Below, piece by piece: positions 8,189 to 17,312 of a stretch of 51,124 bases of DNA (its first letter is position 1; the number at the start of each line of letters is the position of its first letter). The stretch comes from Rubellimicrobium roseum (GTDB lineage: Bacteria > Pseudomonadota > Alphaproteobacteria > Rhodobacterales > Rhodobacteraceae). The DNA lies in the NCBI RefSeq assembly GCF_006152145.1, contig NZ_VDFV01000023.1, forward strand, positions 1 to 51,124, given 5' to 3'. The position numbers were made by a program, and so were the translations under genes. Below the pieces are notes generated by a model that was not told the DNA's origin, did not search any database, and saw only the letters and a list, made by a program, of their open reading frames with translations.

Positions 8189-8639
8189 CAGGCTCGTCTG
8201 TCTCGAGTAAGGATGACGGCAGGATGCGTCCCCGCGGCACAGGTCGCTCCCGCACGGATCGGGCAGGCCTTGACCGGCCGGGTGCCGGCTTGCGGGGCAG
8301 GGGGATCGGACACGCCGCCGACCGTCTTGGGCCCCGAGGATAGGAGCAAGGCCCGGTATGTCGAGGCGCCAGGGCCAGAAAGGGCGACCAACGCCGAGGC
8401 TTCAGCGCATCAGGGTGCTCGCCGGCCCGGCCTCGACCGGGCTCGGGAGGGCTTCAGGCCCGGCTCGTCCGGGCGGCCTGTCGAAGTCTGATGAGGGAAT
8501 GGCGAACCCGGCGGGCCCGGGACCGTCGGCACGGACGCGCCCTTGGGCCGTCGCTTGCGGAGCCGGGGCACGCGGCTTGGCCGAAAGCGCGGCCATGCTC
8601 CGGGCCGGGTCTTGGCGATCGCGGCTCCTGCGACGCCGG
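8189..8639. other. Gene-free stretch
   Basis: About 450 bp between the start of the mechanosensitive channel gene and the end of the bactofilin gene, both on the minus strand. It should hold the channel promoter. I see no protein with family character and no obvious RNA gene. Confidence 0.5.
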
Positions 8640-9014
8640 TCAGCCGCCCGTCTTGGCCCGTTCGCAGGAGGCGGTGATCTCGGAGCCGCTCTCGACGCTG
8701 AGCGAATCGTAACGGATCGTCCCCGACAGGCGGGCCGTCGCGTGCACCCGCACCGCGCCGCCGGAGATGTGGCCGCTGAAGGTGCCCTTCACCCCCACGG
8801 CCGCCGCCTGCACCTCGCCGTTGACCATGCCGCGCTCCTCGATGACCACCGAGTCGGCGATCACCCGTCCCTCCACCTGCCCCTGGATCTCCAGAAGGCC
8901 CGGGGCGCTGATGTCGCCCACGATTCGCGTGCCCGCGACGAGATGGGATCGGCCCCCGTGGGACCCGTAGGGCGCGCTCGGCGGAAGGGCGGCCGGGCCG
9001 CTGGTGATGGCCAT
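8640..9014 (-). CDS. Bactofilin (polymer-forming cytoskeletal protein)
   Basis: A 124-aa bactofilin (DUF583). These proteins self-assemble without nucleotide into filaments at the inner membrane and organise cell-wall or polar processes. The core (about residues 25-115) is a right-handed beta-helix made of short repeats such as IVGDISAPGLLEIQGQVEG and VVIEERGMVNGEV. The N-terminus is short and flexible and the C-terminus ends SCERAKTGG. The start at 9014 follows GGGGAGACAGAAATC; a longer frame to 9083 has no ribosome binding site. It lies 100 bp downstream of mipZ on the same strand, so the two may be transcribed together. Confidence 0.88.
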   Translation of the reverse strand: MAITSGPAALPPSAPYGSHGGRSHLVAGTRIVGDISAPGLLEIQGQVEGRVIADSVVIEERGMVNGEVQAAAVGVKGTFSGHISGGAVRVHATARLSGTIRYDSLSVESGSEITASCERAKTGG

Positions 9015-9114
9015 GATTTCTGTCTCCCCTGGGGCCCGGCGGCCCGTCCGGCACATCAAGCCCCAGAGGGGCGCGCAAGACAAGTGTCCTGGGCCCCAAG
9101 GCCCCGATCCTGCG

Positions 9115-9924
9115 TCAGAATCGCACCTCCACGCCGGGCAGGCCCAGGGCGCGGACCAGCTCGCGCAACTCCTGCCGGGCGGCGATGTTCGACATCGACA
9201 GGCTCGACACGCCCAGGTCCTTGAGATCGAGCAGCGTGAGCCCCCGCGGAAACAGCTCGCGGAACACCACCCGCTCGGAGAAGCCCGGTCCCACGCGGAA
9301 CCCGATCCGCTTGGCCAGCCGTCCGACGGCGGCCTCCATCCGCTGCTTGTTCAGCATGGCCTGGCTGCCCAGTCGGTTGCGCAGCACCACCCAGTCGATC
9401 GGCGCGAGCCCTGCCTGCGCGCGAAGCTGCCGCGCGCTCCAGACCATCTCGGCGTAGACCGAGGGGCCGAGGATGCGCTCCCCGTCCGTGTCGATCCGCG
9501 CGAGCAGGTCGAAATCCACGAAGCTGTCGTTGAGCGGCGTCACCAGCGTGTCGGCCAGAGAATGCGCCACCTGCGCGAGCCGCGTGTGCGAGCCGGGGCA
9601 GTCGATGACGATGAACTCGGACTCGGCCTCCAGCGCCGCCACCGCCCGCGACAGCCGCAGGTCCTGCGGATTCTCGCCCGAGGGCACCTCCGCCTCGTCG
9701 ATCTCGGGCAGGGGCAGGTCGCGGGGGGTCGGCAGGTCGAGCCCTTCCTTGGCCAAAAAGCGCTGCCGGTTCTCGATGTAGCGCCCCAAAGAGCGCTGCC
9801 GCAGGTCGAGGTCGATGCAGCCCACCCGATGTCCCATCCGCGCCAGGGCCGAGGCCACGTGCATGGCGACGGTGGACTTGCCCGCGCCGCCCTTCTCGTT
9901 GCCCACGACGATGATGTGCGCCAC
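9115..9924 (-). CDS. mipZ: MipZ, ParA-like division-site ATPase
   Basis: A 269-aa P-loop ATPase of the MinD/ParA superfamily, close to Caulobacter MipZ. MipZ forms a gradient from the ParB-bound origin and inhibits FtsZ away from midcell. Walker A is GNEKGGAGKST (residues 8-18), followed by the family-typical DLDLRQRS and later PLNDSFVDFD, DWVVLRNRLG and YRELFP-type (FRELFP) segments that separate MipZ from ParA. The start is taken as GTG at 9924, just before AHIIVVGNEKGG; no ATG is close, and the open frame to 10065 reads as non-homologous sequence. It is divergent from the rhlE-like gene and upstream of the bactofilin gene. Confidence 0.9.
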   Translation of the reverse strand: MAHIIVVGNEKGGAGKSTVAMHVASALARMGHRVGCIDLDLRQRSLGRYIENRQRFLAKEGLDLPTPRDLPLPEIDEAEVPSGENPQDLRLSRAVAALEAESEFIVIDCPGSHTRLAQVAHSLADTLVTPLNDSFVDFDLLARIDTDGERILGPSVYAEMVWSARQLRAQAGLAPIDWVVLRNRLGSQAMLNKQRMEAAVGRLAKRIGFRVGPGFSERVVFRELFPRGLTLLDLKDLGVSSLSMSNIAARQELRELVRALGLPGVEVRF

Positions 9925-10242
9925 CTGGGCCCCCGTTTCCGCAACCGCTGGCGGTATAACGGGCCGATGAGGCGAGCGAAAGGCGAGGGTCCTTGACTTC
10001 GGGGCGGGCGCGGCCCACATCCTCCTTACCGTCGGCCCTGCCGCGTGAGCAGGGTGCCCGTCCATGGGTGCAAGGCCGGCGGGACCTCAGGTTCCCACCT
10101 TCACGCAGGGGAAGCCGCGCCGCGACGGTCCAGGGGCAATGCCGCCCGGGGTCAGCTCGCCGGTTGCCACCCCTCGCCGCCCGTGCCTCGTCAGGCCGGG
10201 ACCGGGGACATTCGGGCCCTCGCGGCCCCCCAAAGGACGCAC

Positions 10243-11574
10243 ATGCAATTCGACTCGCTGGGCCTGTCGCCTCGCCTGATCAACGCCCTGAACGAACAGG
10301 GCATCACCGACCCCACCCCGATCCAGACCCAGGCCATCCCGCACGCCATGGCGGGCCGGGACGTGATGGGCCTCGCCCAGACCGGCTCGGGCAAGACGGC
10401 GGCCTTCGGCCTGCCCATGCTCGACGCCCTCATGAAGAACGGCCGCAAGGCCGAGCCCAAGACGCCCCGCGCCCTCATCCTCGCGCCGACGCGGGAACTC
10501 GCCCGCCAGATCCACGACACGTTGGCGACCTTCGCGCAGGGTTCGGCCCTCAAGCTTGCCCTCATCACCGGCGGCGTGGGCTTCACGCCGCAGATCGAGC
10601 GCATGAGCCGCGGCGTCGCCATTCTCGTGGCCACCCCCGGCCGCCTCGTGGACCTGCTCGACCGCCGCGCCGTGGACCTGTCCAAGACCGAGTTCCTGGT
10701 CCTCGACGAGGCCGACCAGATGCTCGACCTGGGCTTCATCCACAGCCTGCGCCGCATCGCCGGGCTCCTGCCCAAGCAGCGGCAGACGATGCTCTTCTCG
10801 GCCACCATGCCCAAGCTCATGGAGGAGATCGCCGGGGCCTTCCTGACCGATCCCGTGCGCGTGCAGGTGAACCCGCCGGGGCAGGCCGTGGCCAAGATCG
10901 AGCAGAAGCTCCACTTCGTCGCCAAGGCGGCCAAGACGGATCTCCTGATCGAGCTTCTCGACGCCCACCGCGACGAGCTTGCCATCGTCTTCGGCCGCAC
11001 CAAGCACGGCTCCGAGAAGCTGGCGCGCCAGCTCGAGAACGCGGGCTACGCCGTGGCCGCCATCCACGGCAACAAGAGCCAGGGCCAGCGCGACCGCGCC
11101 ATCGCCGCCTTCCGCGAAGGCGCGGTGCGCGTGCTCGTGGCGACCGACGTCGCCGCGCGGGGCATCGACATCCCGGGCATCCGGCACGTCTACAACTACG
11201 ACCTGCCCAACGTGCCCGAGAACTACGTCCACCGCATCGGCCGCACCGCGCGCGCCGGGGCGGACGGCACCGCCATTGCCTTCTGCGCGCCCGACGAGAT
11301 GGGCGAGCTCAAGGACATCGAGAAGGCCATGAAGGCCAAGATCCCCGTCGCCTCGGGCGCGCCCTGGGAAGTCGTGCCTGACGCGGCCGCCAGGTCCGGC
11401 GCGCGGCCCGGCTCCAAGCCCCGGCAGGGGCAGGGCCGTCCGAACGGTCAGGGTCAGGGGCGCCCCGGCGGCCAGCCTTCGCGCCGTCCGGCGCAGGCCA
11501 ACGCCGCGGCCAAGCCCGGCGCCGGCAGCGCCAAGCCGCGCCGCCCCGGTCCCCGCAAGCCGCGGGCGGCCTGA
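10243..11574 (+). CDS. rhlE: DEAD-box RNA helicase, RhlE type
   Basis: A 443-aa ATP-dependent RNA helicase expected to remodel RNA or ribosome assembly intermediates in the cytoplasm. All core motifs are in order: Q motif with TPIQTQAIP near residue 30, Walker A AQTGSGKT (46-53), PTRELA, TPGR, DEAD (about 154-157), SAT (186-188), and HRIGRTAR (330-337). After about residue 380 comes a basic Gly/Gln/Pro/Arg tail (QGQGRPNGQGQGRPGG) typical of RNA-binding extensions. ATG at 10243 follows AAAGGACGCAC; the frame is open further upstream, without a signal. RhlE is the closest type by motif layout and length; another DEAD-box subfamily is possible. Confidence 0.9.
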   Translation: MQFDSLGLSPRLINALNEQGITDPTPIQTQAIPHAMAGRDVMGLAQTGSGKTAAFGLPMLDALMKNGRKAEPKTPRALILAPTRELARQIHDTLATFAQGSALKLALITGGVGFTPQIERMSRGVAILVATPGRLVDLLDRRAVDLSKTEFLVLDEADQMLDLGFIHSLRRIAGLLPKQRQTMLFSATMPKLMEEIAGAFLTDPVRVQVNPPGQAVAKIEQKLHFVAKAAKTDLLIELLDAHRDELAIVFGRTKHGSEKLARQLENAGYAVAAIHGNKSQGQRDRAIAAFREGAVRVLVATDVAARGIDIPGIRHVYNYDLPNVPENYVHRIGRTARAGADGTAIAFCAPDEMGELKDIEKAMKAKIPVASGAPWEVVPDAAARSGARPGSKPRQGQGRPNGQGQGRPGGQPSRRPAQANAAAKPGAGSAKPRRPGPRKPRAA

Positions 11575-11586
11575 GGCCCGCTCCTC

Positions 11587-11616
11587 CGCAAGGGCGCGCA
11601 CAAGCCCGCCCTTGCG
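11587..11616 (+). terminator. Hairpin downstream of rhlE
   Basis: CGCAAGGGC and GCCCTTGCG form a perfect 9-bp stem with a 12-nt loop, 12 bp after the helicase stop codon. There is no T-run after it, so it may be a Rho-independent terminator of weak type or an mRNA 3'-end stabiliser. Confidence 0.45.
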
Positions 11617-11671
11617 CCGACGGTTCCTTCGGTCGATGACCGTCGGGAGATTGACCTGGGCTCAGGCCGGC

Positions 11672-13810
11672 TCAGGCCGGCTCCGCCTCGTGCCGTTGAT
11701 CCAGCCAGCGCTCGGCCAGCCGGCCGAGGTTCATCGGACGGTCGATGTGGTAGCCCTGCACGAGGTCGCAGCCGAGATCGCGCACCAGCGCCAGCTCCTC
11801 GTCGGTCTCGATGCCCTCGCAGACCACCTGCAGCTCCAGCGCATGCGCGAGGTCGAGCATGGCCTTGACGAGCGCGCGCCGCTCAGGGCACCGCTCCAGC
11901 CCCGTGACGAAGGAGCGGTCGATCTTCAGGGTGTCAAAACTCATCTCGCGCAGGTAGCCGATCGAGGAGTAGCCCGTCCCGAAGTCGTCGAGCGCGAGGC
12001 GGAAGCCTGCGGCCCTGAGCTCGCCCATCCGCTCGGCGGCCAAGCGTGGATCGTCCACCAGCAGGCGCTCCGTCAGTTCCAGTTCGATGCGTGCGGGAGA
12101 GATCCGGCGCCGGCGCAGCTCGGCGATCAGGTCCGAAGCGAAGCTGGGCGCGAGAAGCTGGAGCGGCGAGACGTTGAAGCTGACGGCAAGCTCCGGCCTT
12201 TCCTCCAGGTCGTCGCACAACTGCCCCAGGAGCGCCTGCCCCAACTCCACCACAAGGCCCGAGCGCTCGGCCACGGCGATGAAGCGGTCGGGCGGGATCG
12301 GCCCCAGCTCGGGCGAGGTCCAGCGCGCCAGGGCTTCCGCCCGTTCGAGCCGCCGCGCGCCCGCCGCGCTGATCGGCTGGTAGAGGAGCGAGAGCTGCCC
12401 CGGCCGGCGCAGGGCGGCGCGCAGAGCCTTCTCGATGGCGCGGGCGTCGCGGTCCGCGGCCTCGATCATGGCGCCGAAGGCCACGGGTCGGCCGCCGCGC
12501 CGGCGCTTGGCCTCGTACATGGCGAGATCGGCCTGCCGGACGAGATCGGAGCCCGCGACCCCGGCCCGCGACTGCACCGCATAGCCCAGCGAGCCTCGCA
12601 GCCGCAGGTGATGGCCCCCGATCTCCACGGGGGTCTGCAACTCCCGGGCGACGGCGGTGGCCAGCGCCTGGATTCCGGCCTCGGCCTCGGGACCCGACAG
12701 GACGAAGACGAACTCGTCGCCTCCGATCCGCGCCAGAAGGCAGTTGTCTCCGCCCAGGGAGCGCAGCCGCTGGCCCAGCCGCCCGACCACCGCATCGCCC
12801 ATCGCATGGCCCAGGCTGTCGTTGATGCGCTTGAAGTCGTCCAGATCGAGATAAAGGATCGCGCGCTCCCCCTCGCGGGCGTGGCCGGCCAGCGCCTCGT
12901 TGAAGGCGGCGCGGTTGGGCAGGCCGGTCAGCGCATCGGTCCGCGCGGCCACGGCCGACCGCCGCTCCGCCTCCACGAGGTCGCGCGCGCTCCGCCGGAC
13001 GAGCATCATTCCCGTCGCCACGAGCCCTGCCGTCCCGACCATCACGGCCAAGAGGAGCGGCAGAAGCCGTCGCAGGATCTCCGAGCCGGGCCGGGGGTCG
13101 TCCCAGGCGAGAAAGGCCACGGGCCGGTCCCCCCCGCCGTCCAGCGGCACCGATAGGCCCGAGGACGGCGCTTGTCGCACCAGCCGCAGGCCGGAGACGA
13201 CGAGGCTGCGCCCCAACTCCTCCAGGATCTGCCCTGACAGCCGATAGCCCATGGCGAGGCGTGCCACGCGGTCGCTCTCGACGGGCCGCCCGCCACGCTG
13301 GGTGAGATGCTCCACCCGCGCGGCCGCCAGCGCATAAAGGTTGCCCCCGTGCCAGGTGAAGAAGGCCGTCCCCTCGTAGCGGTCGAGCGGCACCCCGGCC
13401 AGACGGCTTTCGGCCAAGCCCAGGAGGCCCGGGTCGAGCACCCCCGAGCGCCCGGCGCGCCGGTCGCCGACGGTCCAGCCGATGTCCTCGGGCAGCAGGC
13501 CCCCCCAGATCACCGCCAGTTGGATGGCTTCGCCGTTGATGGCGGTGGTGCCGATGCTGTCGCGCATCCAGAAGTGATTGCCGCGGTTCACGTTCACCGC
13601 GGCGTCGTCCCACTTGGCGTAGTCGAGCGTCAGCATCCGCGTCTTGGCGAGCAGCGTCTCGCTCGCGTTCTGGACCCGGGCGATCGAGTTGTCGCGCGCC
13701 TGGTCGTCCAGGGTGCGGGTCAGCCACAGCACCGAGACCGCGAGCGTGACCACGAAGACGAGAATGGTCCCGACCATCACGGCGGCAATGCGGGCCGGCA
13801 GCCGATGCAT
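11672..13810 (-). CDS. CHASE4-like/GGDEF/EAL membrane protein (cyclic-di-GMP)
   Basis: A 712-aa bifunctional candidate for cyclic-di-GMP turnover. An N-terminal membrane helix (about 8-30) and a second near 245-270 enclose a periplasmic sensory domain with YAKWDDAAVNVN, typical of CHASE4. The GGDEF domain has an intact IGGDEF near residue 362, but I see no canonical RxxD inhibitory site at the usual spacing before it. The EAL domain keeps AEALARW (about 491), ELELTERLL, LALDDFGTGYSS, LKIDRSF and CEGIET, so phosphodiesterase activity is plausible. Start at 13810 follows GAGGAGGACCTGGG. No operon partner is seen. Confidence 0.9.
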   Translation of the reverse strand: MHRLPARIAAVMVGTILVFVVTLAVSVLWLTRTLDDQARDNSIARVQNASETLLAKTRMLTLDYAKWDDAAVNVNRGNHFWMRDSIGTTAINGEAIQLAVIWGGLLPEDIGWTVGDRRAGRSGVLDPGLLGLAESRLAGVPLDRYEGTAFFTWHGGNLYALAAARVEHLTQRGGRPVESDRVARLAMGYRLSGQILEELGRSLVVSGLRLVRQAPSSGLSVPLDGGGDRPVAFLAWDDPRPGSEILRRLLPLLLAVMVGTAGLVATGMMLVRRSARDLVEAERRSAVAARTDALTGLPNRAAFNEALAGHAREGERAILYLDLDDFKRINDSLGHAMGDAVVGRLGQRLRSLGGDNCLLARIGGDEFVFVLSGPEAEAGIQALATAVARELQTPVEIGGHHLRLRGSLGYAVQSRAGVAGSDLVRQADLAMYEAKRRRGGRPVAFGAMIEAADRDARAIEKALRAALRRPGQLSLLYQPISAAGARRLERAEALARWTSPELGPIPPDRFIAVAERSGLVVELGQALLGQLCDDLEERPELAVSFNVSPLQLLAPSFASDLIAELRRRRISPARIELELTERLLVDDPRLAAERMGELRAAGFRLALDDFGTGYSSIGYLREMSFDTLKIDRSFVTGLERCPERRALVKAMLDLAHALELQVVCEGIETDEELALVRDLGCDLVQGYHIDRPMNLGRLAERWLDQRHEAEPA

Positions 13811-13935
13811 CCCAGGTCCTCCTCGCGTCCATCGCTCCGAGCGCGTTCTACCGCAGGAAGATGACTCGACCCTTAACAGCACCGATGAGGAGAGCCCATT
13901 GCGCCGAGGATAGGGCAAAACCATGCTGGGCAACG

Positions 13936-13965
13936 AAAAACGCCGTGCCCTTGGGGGACACGGCG
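13936..13965 (-). terminator. Intrinsic terminator of the ffh-rpmE operon
   Basis: On the minus strand CGCCGTG(T)CCC..GGGCACGGCG forms a 10-bp stem with one bulge, followed directly by TTTTT. It lies 26 bp after the rpmE stop codon and closes the translation operon. Confidence 0.85.
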
Positions 13966-13990
13966 CCGGATTGTTTCGCTCGGGAGGGGC

Positions 13991-14212
13991 TCAGAAGCCC
14001 AGGCCGGCGTACTTGTTCTTGAACTTGGAGACGCGGCCCCCGGTGTCGAGGATGCGCGTGCCGCCGCCCGTCCAGGCGGGGTGCGACAGCGGGTCGATCT
14101 CGAGGTTCATCGTGTCGCCTTCCTTGCCCCAGGTGGTCTTCATCTGGACCACGGTGCCATCGGTCATGCGCACGTCGATCTGGTGGTATTGGGGATGGAT
14201 GCCGGACTTCAT
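13991..14212 (-). CDS. rpmE: 50S ribosomal protein L31
   Basis: A 73-aa large-subunit protein. It starts [16 protein letters not shown] and contains the L31 signature region around HPAWTGG and [10 protein letters not shown]. The zinc-binding cysteines of some L31 proteins are absent, as in other alphaproteobacterial L31. Its start overlaps the rplS stop by 4 nt (ATGA), which indicates translational coupling. It is the last gene of the minus-strand operon and is followed by an intrinsic terminator. Confidence 0.97.
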   Translation of the reverse strand: MKSGIHPQYHQIDVRMTDGTVVQMKTTWGKEGDTMNLEIDPLSHPAWTGGGTRILDTGGRVSKFKNKYAGLGF

Positions 14213-14589
14213 TTGCCTTCGTCCTTCGCCTTGTAGTTGGTGACCTCGGCGATGCGGGCGGACTTGCCGCGGCGATCGCGCAGGTAATAGAGCTTGGCGC
14301 GACGGACCTTGCCGCGGCGGACCACGGTGATCGAGTCGATGTTCGTCGAATAGAGGGGGAACACCCGCTCCACGCCTTCGCCGAACGAGATCTTGCGGAC
14401 GGTGAACGACCCGGCGATGCCCGAGCCGTGCTTGCGGCTGATGCAGACGCCTTCGTACATCTGCACGCGCGAGCGCGTTCCTTCGGTCACCTTGTAGCCC
14501 ACGCGGACGGTGTCGCCGGGCTTGAAGTCGGGAATGGACTTCCCGAGGGAGGCGATCTGCTCGGCCTCCAGTTGCGCGATCAGGTCCAT
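14209..14589 (-). CDS. rplS: 50S ribosomal protein L19
   Basis: A 126-aa large-subunit protein at the subunit interface. Family features include [31 protein letters not shown] and [21 protein letters not shown]; the C-terminus [18 protein letters not shown] is the usual L19 end, followed by a short lysine-rich tail. It lies 52 bp downstream of trmD and overlaps rpmE, the same order as the conserved rpsP-rimM-trmD-rplS group. Confidence 0.98.
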   Translation of the reverse strand: MDLIAQLEAEQIASLGKSIPDFKPGDTVRVGYKVTEGTRSRVQMYEGVCISRKHGSGIAGSFTVRKISFGEGVERVFPLYSTNIDSITVVRRGKVRRAKLYYLRDRRGKSARIAEVTNYKAKDEGK

Positions 14590-14641
14590 GGGACCCTCCT
14601 ATGGTTGCCCGAGGTGGATTCCCCGGAGGTCTCTCGCGGCC

Positions 14642-15472
14642 TCAGAGCTCTCGGTCTTCCTCCGGGCGCCCCAGCTTCGCTAGGTGGGCCCGCCAGAGAT
14701 CAGGTCGCCGTTCCTTGGTCAGCCTCTCGGCCTCGGCCTGCCGCCAGGTGGTGATCCTCGCGTGATGCCCGGACAGAAGAACCTCCGGTATCGCGCGACC
14801 CTCCCAGACGGCCGGCTTCGTGTACTGGGGATATTCCAGCAGGCCGGAGGAAAAGGATTCCTCCTCGGCCGAATGGTGATTCCCGAGCACGCGGGGCATA
14901 AGCCTTACCGTCGCGTCGATCAAGGCCTGAGCGGCGATCTCGCCCCCTGTCAGCACGAAATCCCCGAGGCTGACCTCGGTCAGGCCGTAATGCTCGATCA
15001 GCCGCTCGTCCACGCCCTCGAACCGGCCGCAGAACAGGACCACCCCGTCGCGCGACGCGAGGTCCCGCGCCATCGCCTGGTCGAAGCGCCGCCCGCGCGG
15101 GCTGAGCAGCAGACGCGGCACGTCGCCCCGCGCCCGCGCGATGGCCTCGTCCAGCGCCTTCGCCCCCACGTCGGCCCGCAGCACCATGCCCGCGCCGCCC
15201 CCGGCGGGCGTGTCGTCCACATTGCGGTGCCGGCCCTCCCCGAACTCGCGCAAGGGGATCGTCCGCAGCGCCCAGAGCCCCTCCTTCAGCGCCTTGCCCG
15301 TCAGCGACAGGCCCAGCACGCCCGGAAAGGCCTCGGGCATCAGCGTGACGACCTGCGCCGTCCAGACGTTCGCCAAGTCCTCGTCGGCCATGAGGTCGCG
15401 GGGCGTAAGCGAAGGGCGGATGCTCTTGCGCCCGAGGGCGCGCGCGGGGCGCGGGGGGGGAAGGTCGCTCAT
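14642..15472 (-). CDS. trmD: tRNA (guanine37-N1)-methyltransferase
   Basis: A 276-aa SPOUT-fold enzyme that methylates G37 of tRNAs reading CNN codons, preventing frameshifts. The knot region with DTPAGGGAGMVLR, the FCGRFEGVDERLIEHY segment and SLGDFVLTGGE binding loop are all present, followed by the basic C-terminal domain (PAVWEGR, LLSGHHARI). The first 27 or so residues precede the usual start and include LTPRDLM; rhodobacterial TrmD proteins carry such an extension, so 15472 is kept as the start, although Met at 15391 is an alternative and no strong ribosome binding site is seen. Part of the translation operon. Confidence 0.96.
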   Translation of the reverse strand: MSDLPPPRPARALGRKSIRPSLTPRDLMADEDLANVWTAQVVTLMPEAFPGVLGLSLTGKALKEGLWALRTIPLREFGEGRHRNVDDTPAGGGAGMVLRADVGAKALDEAIARARGDVPRLLLSPRGRRFDQAMARDLASRDGVVLFCGRFEGVDERLIEHYGLTEVSLGDFVLTGGEIAAQALIDATVRLMPRVLGNHHSAEEESFSSGLLEYPQYTKPAVWEGRAIPEVLLSGHHARITTWRQAEAERLTKERRPDLWRAHLAKLGRPEEDREL

Positions 15473-15747
15473 GCGCGCGCTTCTAGGCGCAAGCGCGAGC
15501 CGTGGCCAGCCGTCCGGCGCCGGTCAGGCCGACGCGAGAACCAGAAGCAAGAAAGCGATGACGACGATCGCCAGCCCCCCTCGCCTCCGTCAGCGCTCTA
15601 CTCGGAATGCTGTTCCTGCCCAGCAGTCCCACCATGGCCCGAGAGAAAGATGCATCCAGCCATGCATGATTCTTCGTCCATGGCCGCCCGCAGGTGCCGG
15701 GTCATGGGCGAACGCCGCCGGCCACGCCCCGGTTCACCGCCCAGGGG

Positions 15748-16362
15748 TCAGGGCCCGATCCCGTTCATGGGTCCGGGCTTGCGCTGGTCGTTGCCGTCGA
15801 AGGGGTCGTCGTTGTCGTCGTGGCTTTCGAACATGTCGTTGCCGCCGACCTTTGCCGCCGGGTCGAGGTCCGCCGGGGAAGCGGCGGCCGGGCGGGGCCC
15901 CGGCCCGTCTTCGGGCGCCACCACGGGCTCGGACTGCGCGCCCGCCTCGGTGTCCCGGTCGGCGGCACGGGCCGGCCCGGAGCCGCCGTCGCGCCCCGGC
16001 CCGAAATCGCGGCGGATCGTGTCCACCGCCTCCTCGACAAGCCGGCTCACCGCGCCGGCGACGCCGCGCACGGCCTCCCCGGCGGCCCCGGCCACCAGGG
16101 CGCCGATGTCGGCCGCGGACTCGGCCGGCTTCGCCGGGCCCTTGTCCTGATCCTTCGCCTCTTCGGCGCCGAAACCGTAGCGGGTTGCGCCTTGGCTCAG
16201 GGTCTTCTTCGCCAGCGCCGTCCCGACCGCGAGCAGCGCGGCCGACACCGCTTCCCCCGTCCTGGGGTTGGCCAAGGCCTTGTTGACGGTCTTGCGGAAA
16301 CGCTTGGGAATCTTCACGTTGCCGATCTTCTTCGGCACGATCTTCTTGGCCTTCTGGCCCAT
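15748..16362 (-). CDS. Conserved-type hypothetical protein, 204 aa
   Basis: An unrecognised protein between trmD and rimM. It begins MGQKAKKIVPKKIG with a strongly basic stretch to about residue 30. A small hydrophobic or amphipathic helical region follows (AVSAALLAVGTALAKK), then an Ala/Gly-rich helix (ALVAGAAGEAVRGVAGAVSRLVEEAV). The acidic disordered tail has an Asp-rich patch (FESHDDNDDPFDGND) and ends in Pro/Gly. The start at 16362 is preferred over 16371 because GAAGG sits at a proper 9-nt distance. Its place in a ribosome-maturation operon hints at an RNA- or ribosome-associated role, but no domain supports that. Confidence 0.65.
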   Translation of the reverse strand: MGQKAKKIVPKKIGNVKIPKRFRKTVNKALANPRTGEAVSAALLAVGTALAKKTLSQGATRYGFGAEEAKDQDKGPAKPAESAADIGALVAGAAGEAVRGVAGAVSRLVEEAVDTIRRDFGPGRDGGSGPARAADRDTEAGAQSEPVVAPEDGPGPRPAAASPADLDPAAKVGGNDMFESHDDNDDPFDGNDQRKPGPMNGIGP

Positions 16363-16429
16363 GGCGCCCATCCTTCGGTCGTTGCCGGAACGAACGCGGC
16401 CACCGGCCGCGCCGTTCCTGCGCGAAAGG

Positions 16430-16933
16430 CTACAGGCTTCCCTCGGGCGGGTCAGCCACGATCCGCCCGGCCGCGATGTCCACGAGCGGCACCGCCGCAT
16501 GGGTGAAGGGCAGGAGGATCGTCTTCCCCCCGGAGCCCGCCACCTCCAGGATGTCGCCCGCCCCGTGGTTCAGCACGGCGCGCACGGTGCCGAGCCGCGT
16601 GCCGCCCGCGTCCTGCACGGGCAAGCCGATCAGGTCGGCGTGGTAGAATTCGTCGTCCGGCAGCGCCGGCAGCCGCGCCCGCTCCACCAAGAGCGGCACG
16701 CCCTTGAGAGCGTCGGCCTCCTCCTTGGAGGCGATGCCCTCGACGCGGGCGATCAGCGCGCCCTGGGTCTGGCCCAGGATCTCGACGGCGGGAAAGATCC
16801 GCCCGTCGGGGCCCCGGAGGGGCGCGTAGCCGGCGATGTCGGCGGGCTCCGCGCAGAAGCTCTTGAGGCGCACCTCGCCGCGGACCCCGAAGGCCCCGGC
16901 GAGGCTGCCCACGACGATGAGATCGTCGCTCAT
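16430..16933 (-). CDS. rimM: Ribosome maturation factor RimM
   Basis: A 167-aa assembly factor that binds S19 and helps mature the 30S head. The N-terminal beta-barrel ([19 protein letters not shown]) and the C-terminal PRC-barrel-like domain ([34 protein letters not shown]) are both present and of normal length. It starts 9 bp after the rpsP stop codon, so the two are co-translated as in most bacteria. Confidence 0.97.
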   Translation of the reverse strand: MSDDLIVVGSLAGAFGVRGEVRLKSFCAEPADIAGYAPLRGPDGRIFPAVEILGQTQGALIARVEGIASKEEADALKGVPLLVERARLPALPDDEFYHADLIGLPVQDAGGTRLGTVRAVLNHGAGDILEVAGSGGKTILLPFTHAAVPLVDIAAGRIVADPPEGSL

Positions 16934-16942
16934 GAGCGTGTG

Positions 16943-17290
16943 TTATTCAGCGGCAGCGGCGCGCGCGGCCTTCTTCTCGGCCCGGTCCTTCGAGGCCTTG
17001 CCCGGCTCGCCCTTCTTGAGGTTGGCGCGTTCGGTCTTGGCGACGAGGCCCGCGGCTTCGAGGAAGCGCGCCACGCGGTCGGTCGGCTGGGCGCCCTGGC
17101 TCAGCCAGTGCTGGATGCGCTCGACGTTGAGCTTGATGCGGTCCTCGCTGTCCTTGGGCAGGAGGGGGGCGTAGGTGCCCAGCTTCTCGATGAAGCGGCC
17201 GTCGCGGGGCATGCGCGCGTCGGAGGCGACGATCGAGTAGTAGGGGCGCTTCTTGGACCCGCCACGGGCGAGCCGGATCTTCATGGCCAT
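16943..17290 (-). CDS. rpsP: 30S ribosomal protein S16
   Basis: A 115-aa small-subunit protein that starts [20 protein letters not shown], the S16 signature, with [15 protein letters not shown] after it. Compared with the roughly 80-aa core it has a C-terminal Lys/Ala/Glu-rich extension ([10 protein letters not shown]), as is common in alphaproteobacteria. It lies 22 bp downstream of the chorismate mutase gene and 9 bp upstream of rimM. Confidence 0.98.
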   Translation of the reverse strand: MAMKIRLARGGSKKRPYYSIVASDARMPRDGRFIEKLGTYAPLLPKDSEDRIKLNVERIQHWLSQGAQPTDRVARFLEAAGLVAKTERANLKKGEPGKASKDRAEKKAARAAAAE

Positions 17291-17312
17291 CTTATGTCTC
17301 CTTCGGAATGGC

